DNA from: Hygrocybe punicea
Taxonomy: Eukaryota > Basidiomycota > Agaricomycetes > Agaricales > Hygrophoraceae
Length of the DNA stretch: 64,000 nt
Assembly: GCA_963556145.1 (NCBI GenBank)
Contig: OY744467.1
Location: 1,054,001 to 1,118,000, forward strand
Direction of reading: 5' to 3'
The first letter of the stretch is position 1. Each line of letters begins with the position of its first letter. The notes under the pieces are model-generated. The model made no database searches and was not told the DNA's origin. It worked only from the letters and a program-made list of their open reading frames with translations. Shown here piece after piece: positions 1-9,985 of the stretch. The translations under genes were made by a program, and so were the position numbers.

Positions 1-1870
1 GTGTTACCATGGAGAGGAATTTTGAGAGGGGTCGTGATGCTGCACTGCAGCTGGAGCTTCTCGAAATACTCGATGCGCTGTCCTGACGACTGGATCTAGG
101 GGGGGAATAGTAAACAGTAAGACAACAATAGACACTCCACACCTTGATGGCAAGTGTTCAGATGGCCGATATGACATCCAAAGAATGGCCAAGGACCCGG
201 TTTCCTGGTAATGATGGGTCATACTCCCAAATTGCCATAGCAGTTTCAACCATGGCAATCTTGGTGATATGGGACATGAAGTCAATAGTTCCCAGGTTCA
301 CGACATGGGCAAGGCATCTACAATGTAAAGGTTGAGAATGATCAACTCTGAGAGAAATGAAAATGCTCACGGAAGACGGCGCTCATCTGCAGGCCACATT
401 TCAAGTTTTCGGCACGCATGAATATTCTTGATGGTAAGGCAAGTCGTGTCGTTATTTGAAGTATTGTCAGCAGTCACGCAAAACAGCTGATTGTGTAGGT
501 GAATCAGCTATAGTAAAATAGATTACGGATTACCTTTGAGCTCTTGGCGTCAATGATACCAATCCGGTTGCAAAGCCCGACAACGTATTTCCCAAGATTA
601 TCCCCACTATGTTCACCAGAAATCCCGCGGAACGCAATTACCTCAAAACGGAGGGACCACTTGGAATCCTTGATCTCGATCCAATGCGCAGTAATTCTGA
701 GGAAGGATGCCTTTGTGGTGTCAACTGTCCAACTGTCGAAGGTGGCAGAAACCTTGCCTGGTGCTGTCTGAAATACGAGCTGGGAGGAGCCTCTTGTTCA
801 AGCCAGATTCACACTCACTGAAATGCTTTTTCTGAAGTCCTGGAGCAATCGAACGAACTCATTATGAATGTAGGTCGTGACATCGTGGGTAGATGGAAGG
901 TCAGCTTGAGTGGAGCGTGGTCTCATGGCGACGAGACAATTCGTGAATGAGAAATTGTTCGCGACGGCTAAAGACTGTTAATAATTAGAAAACACACGTT
1001 CCAAAAATTCCGGACATGAAACGATTACCTGATCATCACACACAATAAACTTGGAAACTGCATGTAGAACACCCTCGCGCGTGAAATCTTTTGGTCCATT
1101 GATTTTGGGAAATACATCACTGAGCGTTCCTTGTTCACTTTGTCCAGCTTTACGTTCGTTTTTGGCCATTTGCATCTCTTTCCACACCGGCCGTGGAATT
1201 GCCCAGTGGTGGATGGTAATGCGTTCGGCATCGCAGCGTGTTTTGTAAACCTCGTAATGCTGACGGATGTGTTGCCAACATGAAGAGTTGCCTCCGATGT
1301 GGAAGGCTTTGCGCATGCCATGGCCAGAAATGAAGGCATTGTCGGCTCTGCTCAATTTTAGTAACTCGAGCACTGGGATAATAGTTTAGAGACTTACTTG
1401 CACACTTTGCACCAGCGCCCTTTCAATGTTTGTACGACATTTTTATTTGTAAACTTGACGGTGACTCTGTCGGAAAAGATGGTGAGCAGATCACGCAAAG
1501 AATCAGCCTTGACCAAATTCTGATCTGGGATGCCAGGACGATGGATGTCATCAAGATCATCCTGAAATCTCTGTGTAAGATACTCATCGTCAAGGGCTCT
1601 AGGAATACTCTTACCTCATGTGCCGATTCATCAACAGATTCAGCATCGACAATCAGGACAGATTCAGCCCCCGACAAATCTGGATTATTGTCTACTTCCT
1701 CAACTTCTGATATCTTCGTGCGTTTTTGTGCTGGCCGTAAGGACTTTGACGGTAAGGTGGTATCACTATCAGAGCTGTCAGTTGCCCGATGCTTGCGTTT
1801 GGTCTTGCTATTTGAGCCCTTTTTACCACTTTAGAGGGTTTTGCGTGTTTTGTTTTGCGAGATGCCATGA
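1..1870 (-). pseudogene. hAT-family transposase, partial and damaged
   Basis: Read on the minus strand, pieces of a basidiomycete hAT transposase follow in order. First a Lys-rich N-terminus starts at 1863 (MASRKTKHAKPSK). Then 1373-978 carries a zinc-finger-like segment (CWQHIRQHYEVYKTRC) and FTREGVLHAVSKFIVCDDQ. Then about 950-540 carries the APGKVSATFDSW and ITAHWIEIKDSKWSLR blocks of the catalytic domain. Finally 370-1 carries HVVNLGTIDFMSHITK and AIWEYDPSLPGN. Between blocks there are plausible GT..AG introns. A one-base loss in an A run near 1833 shifts the N-terminal frame, so I call it a pseudogene. The C-terminal dimerisation domain would lie beyond position 1. Confidence 0.8.
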
Positions 1871-2134
1871 GGTTGCGAGAAAATCGGCAGACACACTATT
1901 TGACATTGTTATCACTTCAATAAATTTACATAGCAAATGTGGACTGGTAGGTCCCAGTTGCAACTGGTTGCAACCGGTTATGGAAGGTTGCCTCAAAATA
2001 AATGAGCTAATGCAACCACAACTGGAAATTTCTAAAATTAGCACAACCGCAACCAGTGGTCCGGTCTTTTTGCGGTTCAGTCCGGTTGGGTCCCGGTTTT
2101 TTTCCGGTCCTATGGACTGGACCTTAAAACACTA
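1..2134 (-). mobile_element. hAT DNA transposon, 5' part (runs off left edge)
   Basis: The transposase reads leftwards and is cut by the window edge. The right terminus is taken as position 2134, where the minus strand begins TAGTGTTTTAAGG. From about 1940 to 2130 the end is packed with short subterminal repeats of the types CCGGT, GGTTGCAACC and CAACCGGTTG, the usual kind of hAT transposase-binding array. The TAGTGTT start matches the ends of several non-autonomous elements in this window (2967, 28631, 34875, 46232). The other end and the target duplication lie outside; the flanking 8 bp here are GGAACACA. Confidence 0.7.
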
Positions 2135-2142
2135 GGAACACA

Positions 2143-2958
2143 CCCTGACACATCGACTGACGCGTCGTCGTCGTTCGCGATGTAACAGGCACCAAGCAGG
2201 ACAACAGGGCTCAAGACTTATCCCAGGGCCCCTGCATACCGGTCGGCAATGGGCCAGAGCGCCCGAAGACATCCACCCCCATTCACCTTGCATCCACGCC
2301 AAGCGAAGAAAGACCGGGGGTGTAGTGCACCCACTCCCCAGTCGCCAGGTGAGTTTCTCACTGGCAATTCCACCAGCCCACGCGTCCACCAGCCCACGCA
2401 TCCACTAGCCCACACGTCCACCAGCCCACGCATCCACCGGCCCAGGCGTCCAACGACACAATCACCCCGGCTTTGCACCCACCACCCACCAACTACGCTG
2501 CACCGGGCCCGCACCCATCCCACCTCACGCTCACACGGCTTGTGTCAATTGACACATGTCCGGTGTCGCGAGGTCAAAGGGCTGCATGTCCAGTGTCGCG
2601 AGTGTGAGACCCGCGGGTTACCCACTACAGGTACGGGTACAGGTCGGGTACAGGTAGGAAAAAAAAGACCCGCACAAAACCCGTACCCACGGTGACGGGT
2701 ACAGGTATTCATGGGTACAGGTACGGGTATCCCCAAAAGTACACAGGGGTTACCCATGCAATACACTACTGACAAGAATGTCGTTGTCAAACCTGCAAAG
2801 AAGGCATGCTCCAAGAAACGGGTAACCTAACTTCTTACAATTCATCTTCATTCATTTTCTGTTCAATTACTGTCCCAATTGGTGTTTGAATCAATTCCAC
2901 CCTACTCCATAACCGTTTCAACACAGTTTCATTCTGGGAACCAAACAGTGTTTCTCAC
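2143..2958. other. Repeat relic without a gene
   Basis: No credible coding sequence. It holds the right half of the tripartite palindrome at 2154-2182 (CGACTG, 15 bp, TCGCGATG), whose left half is missing exactly where the hAT element ends; a short minisatellite of about 16-bp units rich in CCAGCCCACGCATCC at 2373-2445; and clustered GGGTACAGGTA-type repeats at 2618-2765. The same GGGTAC/TACCC clusters occur near 7150-7260, 34675-34760 and weakly near 52600, so this is probably the end of a repeat family. Confidence 0.5.
2523..2573. repeat. Tripartite palindrome, copy 1
   Basis: CCTCACGC, 15-bp spacer, CAATTG, 14-bp spacer, TCGCGAGG. One base short in the right spacer compared with the 52-bp norm. 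Confidence 0.75.
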
Positions 2959-3160
2959 TCCACTACTAGTGTTGGGGAAGTTCGGTTTGGTCCGGTTTGG
3001 GGCCTTTTTGCCCAAACCAGAAACCGAATGGTCCAGTTTTCCACCCAAAGTCCCCAAACCAGACCGAAACCGATGCAAACCGTTTGCATCGGTTCGGTTT
3101 CGGTCCAAACGCGGTCTGAACCGCGGACCGCTAGTGCTCAGTGCCCCTGCACCATTCTGA

Positions 3161-3212
3161 CCTCGCAACAGTGCTACACACGTCAATTGACGTGGCCAGC
3201 CTGTTTGTGAGG
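3161..3212. repeat. Tripartite palindrome, copy 2 (in element A)
   Basis: CCTCGCAA, 15 bp, CAATTG, 15 bp, TTGTGAGG: 52 bp. The arm changes are matched on both sides (GCAA against TTGT is nearly complementary), so symmetry is kept. Confidence 0.8.
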
Positions 3213-3450
3213 TGAGATTGGGGTGCTGGGGTGCTGGCACACCCTGCGCCGGCATTGAGCCGCACACGGGCTTCTCCATGGGTGTCCCGACGCGTCACAC
3301 GCGTTGTACATGCGATGTGGGTTGACCGCGTTGGCCGTTTTCGGTGGACGCGTGATGGTGGTGGTGGTGGTGGTGGTGCCCTGCGTGTCATACGCGTTGT
3401 GCACGCGACGACGGCTGGGCCGCTTTGGTTGTTTTTGGCGGACGCGTGGT

Positions 3451-5168
3451 CATCAGTAAATGGGGTTTTGACTTATTTGACTTAGCTGACTTAATCACAA
3501 GCCATAAGAGGCTAAGTAAACTAAGTGTCCGATAAGTAGACTAAGTATATCTAAGGCACTAAGTAACATACACTTTTACTTTGTGTTTTTATTTTTCTTA
3601 AGACTTTTTTTACTTTTCATATATTCCATTGTCTTTACCCTTTTTGCTTCCTTAACACTTTTTCGTAGTTCAGTGTGGATGATTATGTAATATACATCGA
3701 AGTGGCGAGTCGAAAATTTCTCTAAGTCCAAACTTTGGCTTTATTTGTACACGGTTCGTTTTAACAACAAGGTAAGCGCTACCTCTCTTAAACGACCGCC
3801 ACAACCTCCTTCTCCACCAGTGACCATGGCGAAGACCCAACGGCAGCACCACCACCACGATGGAATGGCTGCAACACCACCACCACTGGTGCCGACAGCA
3901 ATGCAACAGCGGCAACATCACCACCACCACCACCACCAGTGACAGCGGTGACGCAACGGCGGCAACACCACCAGCGGCATCACCACCACCACCACCAGCG
4001 GCGACATAATAGCGGCAACACCACCACCAGTGATAGCAACGCAACGGCTGCAACACCACCACCACCACTGCCCCAGCAACGGCGGGTACACTACGACCAC
4101 CACCAGAAACGGCACCACCAGCACCAGCACCATCACGTCGGTAGCACCACCAGCACTAGCACACCATGGCGGTAGAACCACCAGTACCACCAGCGGCGAC
4201 ACCAGCACCAACACAACACCAGCACCATCACAGCGGCAGCAGCTACGCTATGACCACCACCAGAAATGGCAGCACCACCACCACCAGTGGCGGCAACGCA
4301 ACAGCTGCAACACCACGACCACAACCACCAGCAACGGCAGCTACGCTGCGACCCCCACAACCATGACCACCAGCAATGGCGGCTACGCTACAACCACCAC
4401 CAGAAATGGTGGCACCACCAGCACCAGCTCCATCATGTCGGTAGCACCACCAGCAATAGCCCACCACGGCGGTAGAACCACCAGCAATAGCACACGACGG
4501 CGGTAGGACCACCAGCACCACCAGCACCAGAATCAGCACCAGCACCAGCACGGCAGCAGTGGCTACGCTATGACCACCACCAGCACAGCGGCAGCAGCAG
4601 CACCAACACCAACACCAGCACCATCACGGCGGCAGCGGCTACGCTATGACCACCACCAGAAACGGCGGCACCACCACCAGTGGCAGCAATGCAACGGCTG
4701 CAACACCACCACCACCAGCAACGGCGGCTACGCTACGACCACCACCAGAAACGGCGGCACCACCAGCACCAGCATGGCGGCGGCGGCAACACCAGCACCA
4801 CTAGCACCACCAGCATGGCATCACCAGCAGCCGCAGCACCACCGTTAGCAGCACGGCGGCGGCAGCAGTAGCAGCACCAGCTGGATACTGGGTGTGGCAT
4901 TACTCGAACATACTGTACTTGTCCTGTAGTTAATATAATAGTAATATATTTTATTGATTTCTGCAAATATCCATTCTAAGTGAAATAATAGAAGAATAAG
5001 TACTATTTAAGATTGATAAGTCGACAATAAGTCAGATTTAAGTCATTCAAGCAGAGAGACCTACTTAATTTCATCTTAGTCGTCTTAGTGCTTAAGACGC
5101 TCTAAGACAGCTAAGTGCTGACTAAGAGCTGACTAAGGCAGGATAAGACCGAACCCCATTTCCTGATG
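3451..5168. mobile_element. Element nested in element A (CATCAG ends)
   Basis: Inverted ends CATCAGTAAATGGGGTT and AACCCCATTTCCTGATG, with GTGGT directly repeated outside (3446-3450 and 5169-5173). Because the target was a GGT run, the true duplication length is ambiguous. The outer 250 bp on each side are rich in AAGT/ACTAAG/CTTAG subterminal repeats. The centre is about 1.1 kb of CAC/CAG trinucleotide repeats. There is no transposase, so it is non-autonomous; the superfamily is not determined. Confidence 0.65.
3775..4880. repeat. CAC/CAG trinucleotide repeat block
   Basis: About 1.1 kb of imperfect CACCAC, CAGCAC, ACGGCGGC and GGCTACGCTA units. Open frames on both strands here are by-products of the repeat and show no domain. 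A GTAAGC donor-like site lies just upstream, at 3771. Confidence 0.85.
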
Positions 5169-5173
5169 GTGGT

Positions 5174-5657
5174 GGTGGCATAGGAGCCTCTTCGCGAGGG
5201 TGTCCGGACACGTCATACACGTTGTACACAATGACGGCCAGGTTGACCCCACGTTGGCCTTCCTCGGTGGTGTTAGTGTTGCGTGGTGGTGGTGGTACGG
5301 TGCCGCGTTCTATAATGGACAAATAAATCAGTGAAAAAATGAATAAAGGTACATACCACGAAGGAGCGGGGTGGATGCACCACCCCTGCTGCTCTTCCAC
5401 CTTGTTGGCTCCACCCCATTCATGTACGTTTGGCGTGCGTTTTGAACGCGTTTGGCGTGGCGCTGGGGGTGGGCCATGGGCGTTGCTGTTGGCGCGTCCG
5501 GCGTGGCGTTGACGGTGGTTGTAACCGTCGCTGTTGTCATTGCCATTGTCGTGGTGGTGGTGGTGGTGGTGGTGGTGGTGGTGGCCGTGGTGGTGCATCA
5601 ACCTGTAATTTGTAAATGCGTTAGTTAAGTTCGAATAAATAAAATTAAAAAACATAC
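5174..5657 (-). other. Spliced-looking CAC-repeat cassette of element A
   Basis: On the minus strand, intron-like units flank a His-rich exon. Intron 1 spans 5657-5603 (GTATGT..CTAACG..TTACAG). It is followed by a run of CACCAC (His) codons and then a segment ending at a second donor, giving intron 2 at 5356-5310 (GTATGT..CTGAT..TATAG). Beyond it lie further GGT/ACC repeats. The exon stretch just before the second donor (GGTGGTGCATCCACCCC) recurs at 53940-53960 before another GTATGT. This conservation in an unrelated place suggests a real transcribed cargo or its relic. No known protein family is recognised. Confidence 0.45.
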
Positions 5658-6149
5658 GCGGGCAGCAGGGAGTACCCCGCCGCCTGTTTTGTCAACCTCG
5701 GGTGCTCCATCATCTTCGTTTGGCGTATATCGGGGGTGTTGTTGGTGGGGTTGGTGACTTTGGGTGACTTTCGAAGTCAGCCATGTAGCCGACTTTGGAC
5801 TGTCGGTTTGCAGTTCAAACCGAGTTTGAAACCGTTTCGGCCTGTGGCCAAATCTCCAAACCGGAGACTGAACGGTTCGGTCTCAGCCGAAATTTCCCAA
5901 ACCGAAACCGAAACCGGCGGTTTCGGTTCGGTCTAAACCGGGTTTGGGTCGGTCTGAGACCAAACTTCCCCAACACTATCCACTACCATTTCAACATGGA
6001 TTCAAACTTGGTACTAAGCAGTGTTTAATTAGTTCCATGTGTCTTTTAATCAGTGTTTGATCAGTTCCACATATGTTGTAATCAGTATTGATTCTATAAA
6101 GTTTTAATTACTGTTTACAGTCATTTGTAGTGAGCTTGACACTTGTGGG

Positions 6150-6897
6150 AAATTTTTTGATCAATTAAAATAATATGGACTTGGTGAAAATTTCTGTGCT
6201 CTACCTTGTATCTCATAAAGTACTGCATGGATTAACATGGTTACAGAGGGAAAGTTGTACTATTTCTTAAGGGCTATCTACTGCTATCATTACATTTGGA
6301 CCATACTTTGTATTTGGTGACTTGTGGATGAAACAAAAGGTAAACCAGTACTTTTTGACACCCAAAATGATTGTCAAATTATGGCATCAAATGAACTCCT
6401 ACGAAAAAAATTGTAGGGAGAAATTTGTTCATTTTTTCAAGGGCTAAAAGTACATATACCGTGTTTTTCTTTATTTTTGTCCTTTGAGCTCATAATTATG
6501 ATTCTTGTGGCATTTCAATCCTAATGTGGACAAACATAGTACAGATGAAATATTGCCTCAAAGGACAAAAATAAAGAAAAACACGGTATATGTACTTTTA
6601 GCCCTGGAAAAAATGAACAACTTCCCCCTTACAATCTTCTTCATAGGAGTTCATTTGATGCCATAATTTGACAATATCATTTTGGGTGTTAAAAAACACT
6701 GGTTTACCTTTTATTTCATCCACAACTCACCATACACTGAATATTGTCCAAATGTAATTACAGGAATTGATAGCCCTTAAGAAATAGTACAACTTTCCCT
6801 CATAACCATCCCAATCCAAGCAGTATCTCATGAGATACACCACTCAGCATTCAAAATTCTACTAAGTCCATATTTTTCTAATTGATTGAAAAAAGAT
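6150..6897. mobile_element. Fold-back (palindromic) element, copy 1
   Basis: Two arms of about 360 bp are inverted copies around a centre near 6530; the left arm begins around TTTTTTGATCAATTAAAA and the right arm ends AATTGATTGAAAAAA. Each arm contains the modules GAGGGAAAGTTGTACTATTT and TTCAAGGGCTAAAAGTAC. The same modules appear in the elements at 43235 and 50699. No coding potential. No target duplication was identified. Confidence 0.8.
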
Positions 6898-7287
6898 GAG
6901 TTACTGCCAACAATTACAAAAACAGCGGTAAAACAGTTTGAAACAGGCTACTATTGTGATGGGCTGCTGTTTAATTAGGAACCATCCTGATCCTTTCATT
7001 GGAGATGATCGCAATATGATCGAGAGGTCATACTAGTGGTCGCGAGTCATCGTGAAGTCACAACATGTCAGGCTCATTTTGAAGGATAGCTAGAACCTGT
7101 TCAATTCATTGATTCAGTGGTCAGCGCGGGTGAGTGCATATCAGCGGGTCCAATTTCCAGACACCACACCCATACCCACTGTACCTGCACCCGTTCGGAT
7201 AACAGGTACATACCATACCTGAACGATGGTGGTGCAGCGGTAGATGGTGGGTACCTGGTACACTGCAGGCACCTGGAGAGCCCCATA

Positions 7288-7339
7288 CCTCGCATGGGCC
7301 AGACACACATCAATTGACATCATTCTCACCCTCATGAGG
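7288..7339. repeat. Tripartite palindrome, copy 3
   Basis: CCTCGCAT, 15 bp, CAATTG, 15 bp, TCATGAGG: exactly 52 bp. Confidence 0.8.
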
Positions 7340-7426
7340 TAGACGAGGGGTCTCTGGTGGGCTTCACGCTGGGGGGTAATCTCGTTCTTGAGGGGTAGGG
7401 TGCTGCATGAGCCATGGTGTTGGAGG

Positions 7427-7479
7427 CCTTGGGAATGACATCTACACATCAGTCGACGTGTCTGCATGTGTTTGTGAGG
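7427..7479. repeat. Tripartite palindrome, degenerate copy 4
   Basis: CCTTGGGA, 15 bp, CAGTCG, 16 bp, TTGTGAGG. Arms and centre have drifted but the spacing is still recognisable. Confidence 0.5.
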
Positions 7480-8470
7480 TCTGCCCAAATCCGACATTCA
7501 TCACAGTGCAGAAAATGAAGAACAGTGAAATAATCCCTAGCAAGAAAAGCATCCTCAGATATAAGATTACAGATAGCAAAGAAGAACAAACAAACTGCTA
7601 AGACTATTATGGTGGTGTACACTTTGACCAACGGTGCCCGATGCTGATGTTCTGAAATAGCAACTCAGGAGGGATGGGGGGCTTGCCAGGAGCAGGGTTG
7701 GGATTGGCTGCAACATTGAACCCACTGATAACCCACCTTGCTCAGTGCATGTCCGATTAGGGTAAAAGAGACATACACTGCTGCCCTGTTTGCAATAGCC
7801 AGCTCCATACCAACGGTTTCACTAGAATTCAACACTTGGGCCTCAATAACGATTTCAGATATGTATCTGGTATGGACACACAGTGAGAGATGAAGGTAGA
7901 CACTGAGTGACCACTGACCCGTCCCAAGGGTAAAACATAAGTGAGCGCGTCAGTGTCACTGTTATGGACGTCATGAAGCTGGCAGCATTCACGTGCACAT
8001 TGTTTGCATTAAGTGGGTTCCAGATGAAGATCGGTTTGGTCTGTATATCATTTGTTTGGTTCTTGCCAGATCCATCACTGCTAGCTACCAGATTCCTTGA
8101 TGTGTGTGAGGTATGAGGCATTTTTCTGGACAAAAGTACAAAATCCCCAGGGTTTTTAGCATATCCCTAGGGATCCCTAGCCATCCCTGGGAATCCCTAG
8201 CCCATCTGCACAACATCACCATCAGCCTCATGTTGGCTGCTTTGTGGAACATGTCAACGATCGCTTCTGTGCAAGCAATGGCCAACATCTACGCATATGA
8301 TCCCAGGATGCTATGGGCCAGTTTGGAAAAGTACAAACACAGATATAAATTCATCCAAGGCTCAAATTTACACTCAGACCTGAAAAAATTATATGTAGGT
8401 GATGGAGTGAGCTTGCATTACCCTGACAACTTCAACCTCTTCATTTGCCCAACATGATTTGGGCATTGAC

Positions 8471-9345
8471 CAAAAATTATCTTGTTCTCCTCCTCATCCT
8501 CCTCGCCAGGGTGTTGTGGTGGATCATCAACATCATCTTGATTGCTCCATTGTCCAACCCCCTCAGAAATTTGCCTGGCCCGGATGCCTCCATGTTTGAA
8601 AGTAGCAAAGTGAGATAAATCATTTGGTGTAACTACATAATTGACACGTCTTTTCTAGCCCTAATATCACCACATACACAAATGCTCAGTGGGTCACTCT
8701 GACATTCAAGAAGGGTCTTTGAAATGAAACTGGTTCCATTCACCTCAATCACCCCATTCTCCTGAATTCCCTCCCTTCCAGTCATCTTCCCAACAGATGG
8801 AGTGAGATAAATCAATTGGTGTAACTACATAATTGACGTGTCTTTTCTAGCCCTAATATCACCACAGATATAAATGCTCAGTGGGTCAAGACATGGCAAA
8901 ACTTATCGCTTTCATGGGTTTGGCAAAGTAAGTTCATTGGTGTGTTTGCTTGTTTGAGACTCATCCCACATCTGGCATAATGTCAGTGCAATTACTGCTT
9001 GATGTCTTTTGACTCCCGGACTGTGTCTCACATTCTTAATTCATCAAATTATGGGGAAAACTCACAAATTGTTGTCAATGTGGTTTGGCCAAGGTGACAT
9101 GAAAATTTTCTTTGCCCTTGAGCTTCAATGTCTAGGTGTATTTTCTGCAGAGGGCACAGAACACAAACAACAGGTAACTGTCATCTTGAAAAACACATCT
9201 TACATGTGTGACCTGACTGGTCTTATATCCCTAGCGAAAATTAATTGCCCCAGCATTCACAGTGGCTTCTGTGAAAGCTCTGACACCTATCTTTTCTCTA
9301 AAGGCCAAAGAGGTCAGGGATTGCCAGGATTCCCTTGTTTCCCAA
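8471..9345 (+). pseudogene. Cytochrome P450 relic, N-terminal third
   Basis: Fragments of a fungal microsomal P450 appear in the right order. First a membrane anchor with a proline-rich hinge (VLWWIINIILIAPLSNPLRN then LPGPDASMFESSK, about 8471-8610). Then HGKTYRFHGFGK before a GTAAGT donor (about 8890-8930). Then LMSFDSRTVSHILNSSNYG (about 9000-9055), then GVFSAEGTEHKQQ before another donor (about 9135-9175), then APAFTVASVKALTPIFSLKA and a short further stretch (about 9240-9345). The pieces are in different frames with stops between them. The I-helix, ExxR and heme-binding cysteine regions are absent. It is a 5' remnant of a dead gene. Confidence 0.75.
8610..8889. repeat. 87-bp direct repeat pair within the P450 relic
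   Basis: 8610-8696 and 8802-8889 are nearly identical (both start GTGAGATAAATCA and end CTCAGTGGGTCA), 192 bp apart. They lie between the hinge exon and the next P450 exon, so an internal duplication helped break the gene. Confidence 0.85.
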
Positions 9346-9985
9346 TATCATGATGAATCTAGCCCAAAAAACCACATCTGGGTATGGTGCTTGTATTGGC
9401 ACGACTCTGGTCACAGTGGAGATCGGTGTGGGTGTGGTGCGATTGAATGGTGGGAGCGGGAATTGGTCATTCTTGTTATTGGTCATGAGCACAAGGAACC
9501 CATGGCTTTACAGTGTTTTCTTGGTGAATAATGATGTGAAAAGGCTGGATGAGGTGAGGAAAAGGTTCCAATTTTCATAGGCTTCACATTTCTCATATGT
9601 CCCTCAATGAATTTATAACTTGAATTTCTATGTGATTTCAGCAATTCTCTTGGTGTCACATGACATGGACGGTTATGGTAATACAGCTGGCCTGGTGGTT
9701 GCCAGTCAAAAAAAAAAAGTTGATTTGGTCATCCATTTCCAAATCAGCTGTAAATATAATTTGGGTGGCAAAATAAATAAATCACCAAGAAAAACCAACT
9801 AAACCAATAAATAAGCAAACAAAATCAATCCTCAGATAATATGTACTATAGAAAGCCAATTTTGACAACAAAGATATCTTCATGCAAAAAAAAAAAACAA
9901 GATTTGACAAGTCAAAACCAAACCAACGATGGAAAGAAAAATGAGCAACATACAACTTCACAAAGGATATATATCTAATCTATAT
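9346..9985. other. Intergenic, AT-rich
   Basis: No gene seen. It contains short A runs (around 9710 and 9888) and would include the 3' end of the minus-strand gene that stops at 9986. Confidence 0.5.

Larger units (their letters stand above)
2967..5978. mobile_element. Non-autonomous hAT element A, with nested element
   Basis: The ends are inverted: TAGTGTTGGGGAAGTT at the left and its near complement AACTTCCCCAACACTA at the right. They are bordered by a perfect 8-bp duplication TCCACTAC (2959-2966 and 5979-5986), the hAT signature. About 170 bp at each end are dense in GGTTCGG/CCGAACC subterminal repeats. There is no transposase. The interior, read on the minus strand, contains two intron-like units, a CAC-repeat exon and the tripartite palindrome near the far end. 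A second element (3451-5168) sits inside. Confidence 0.9.
6898..8470. other. Intergenic repeat relics without a gene
   Basis: I see no supportable gene. 7140-7280 has clustered ACCCATACC/GGTACCTGGTAC repeats like those at 2620 and 34680, followed by tripartite palindromes at 7288 and 7427. 8140-8205 has short repeats of ATCCCTAGGGATCCC type. The rest is unremarkable. Confidence 0.5.

Noticed and set aside
3670..4966. Many frames of 65-158 residues in the CAC block
   Set aside because: Same composition artefact, inside a non-autonomous element.
8113..8457. A 114-residue frame as a gene
   Set aside because: No recognisable motif, low-complexity upstream repeats, and no splice or homology support.
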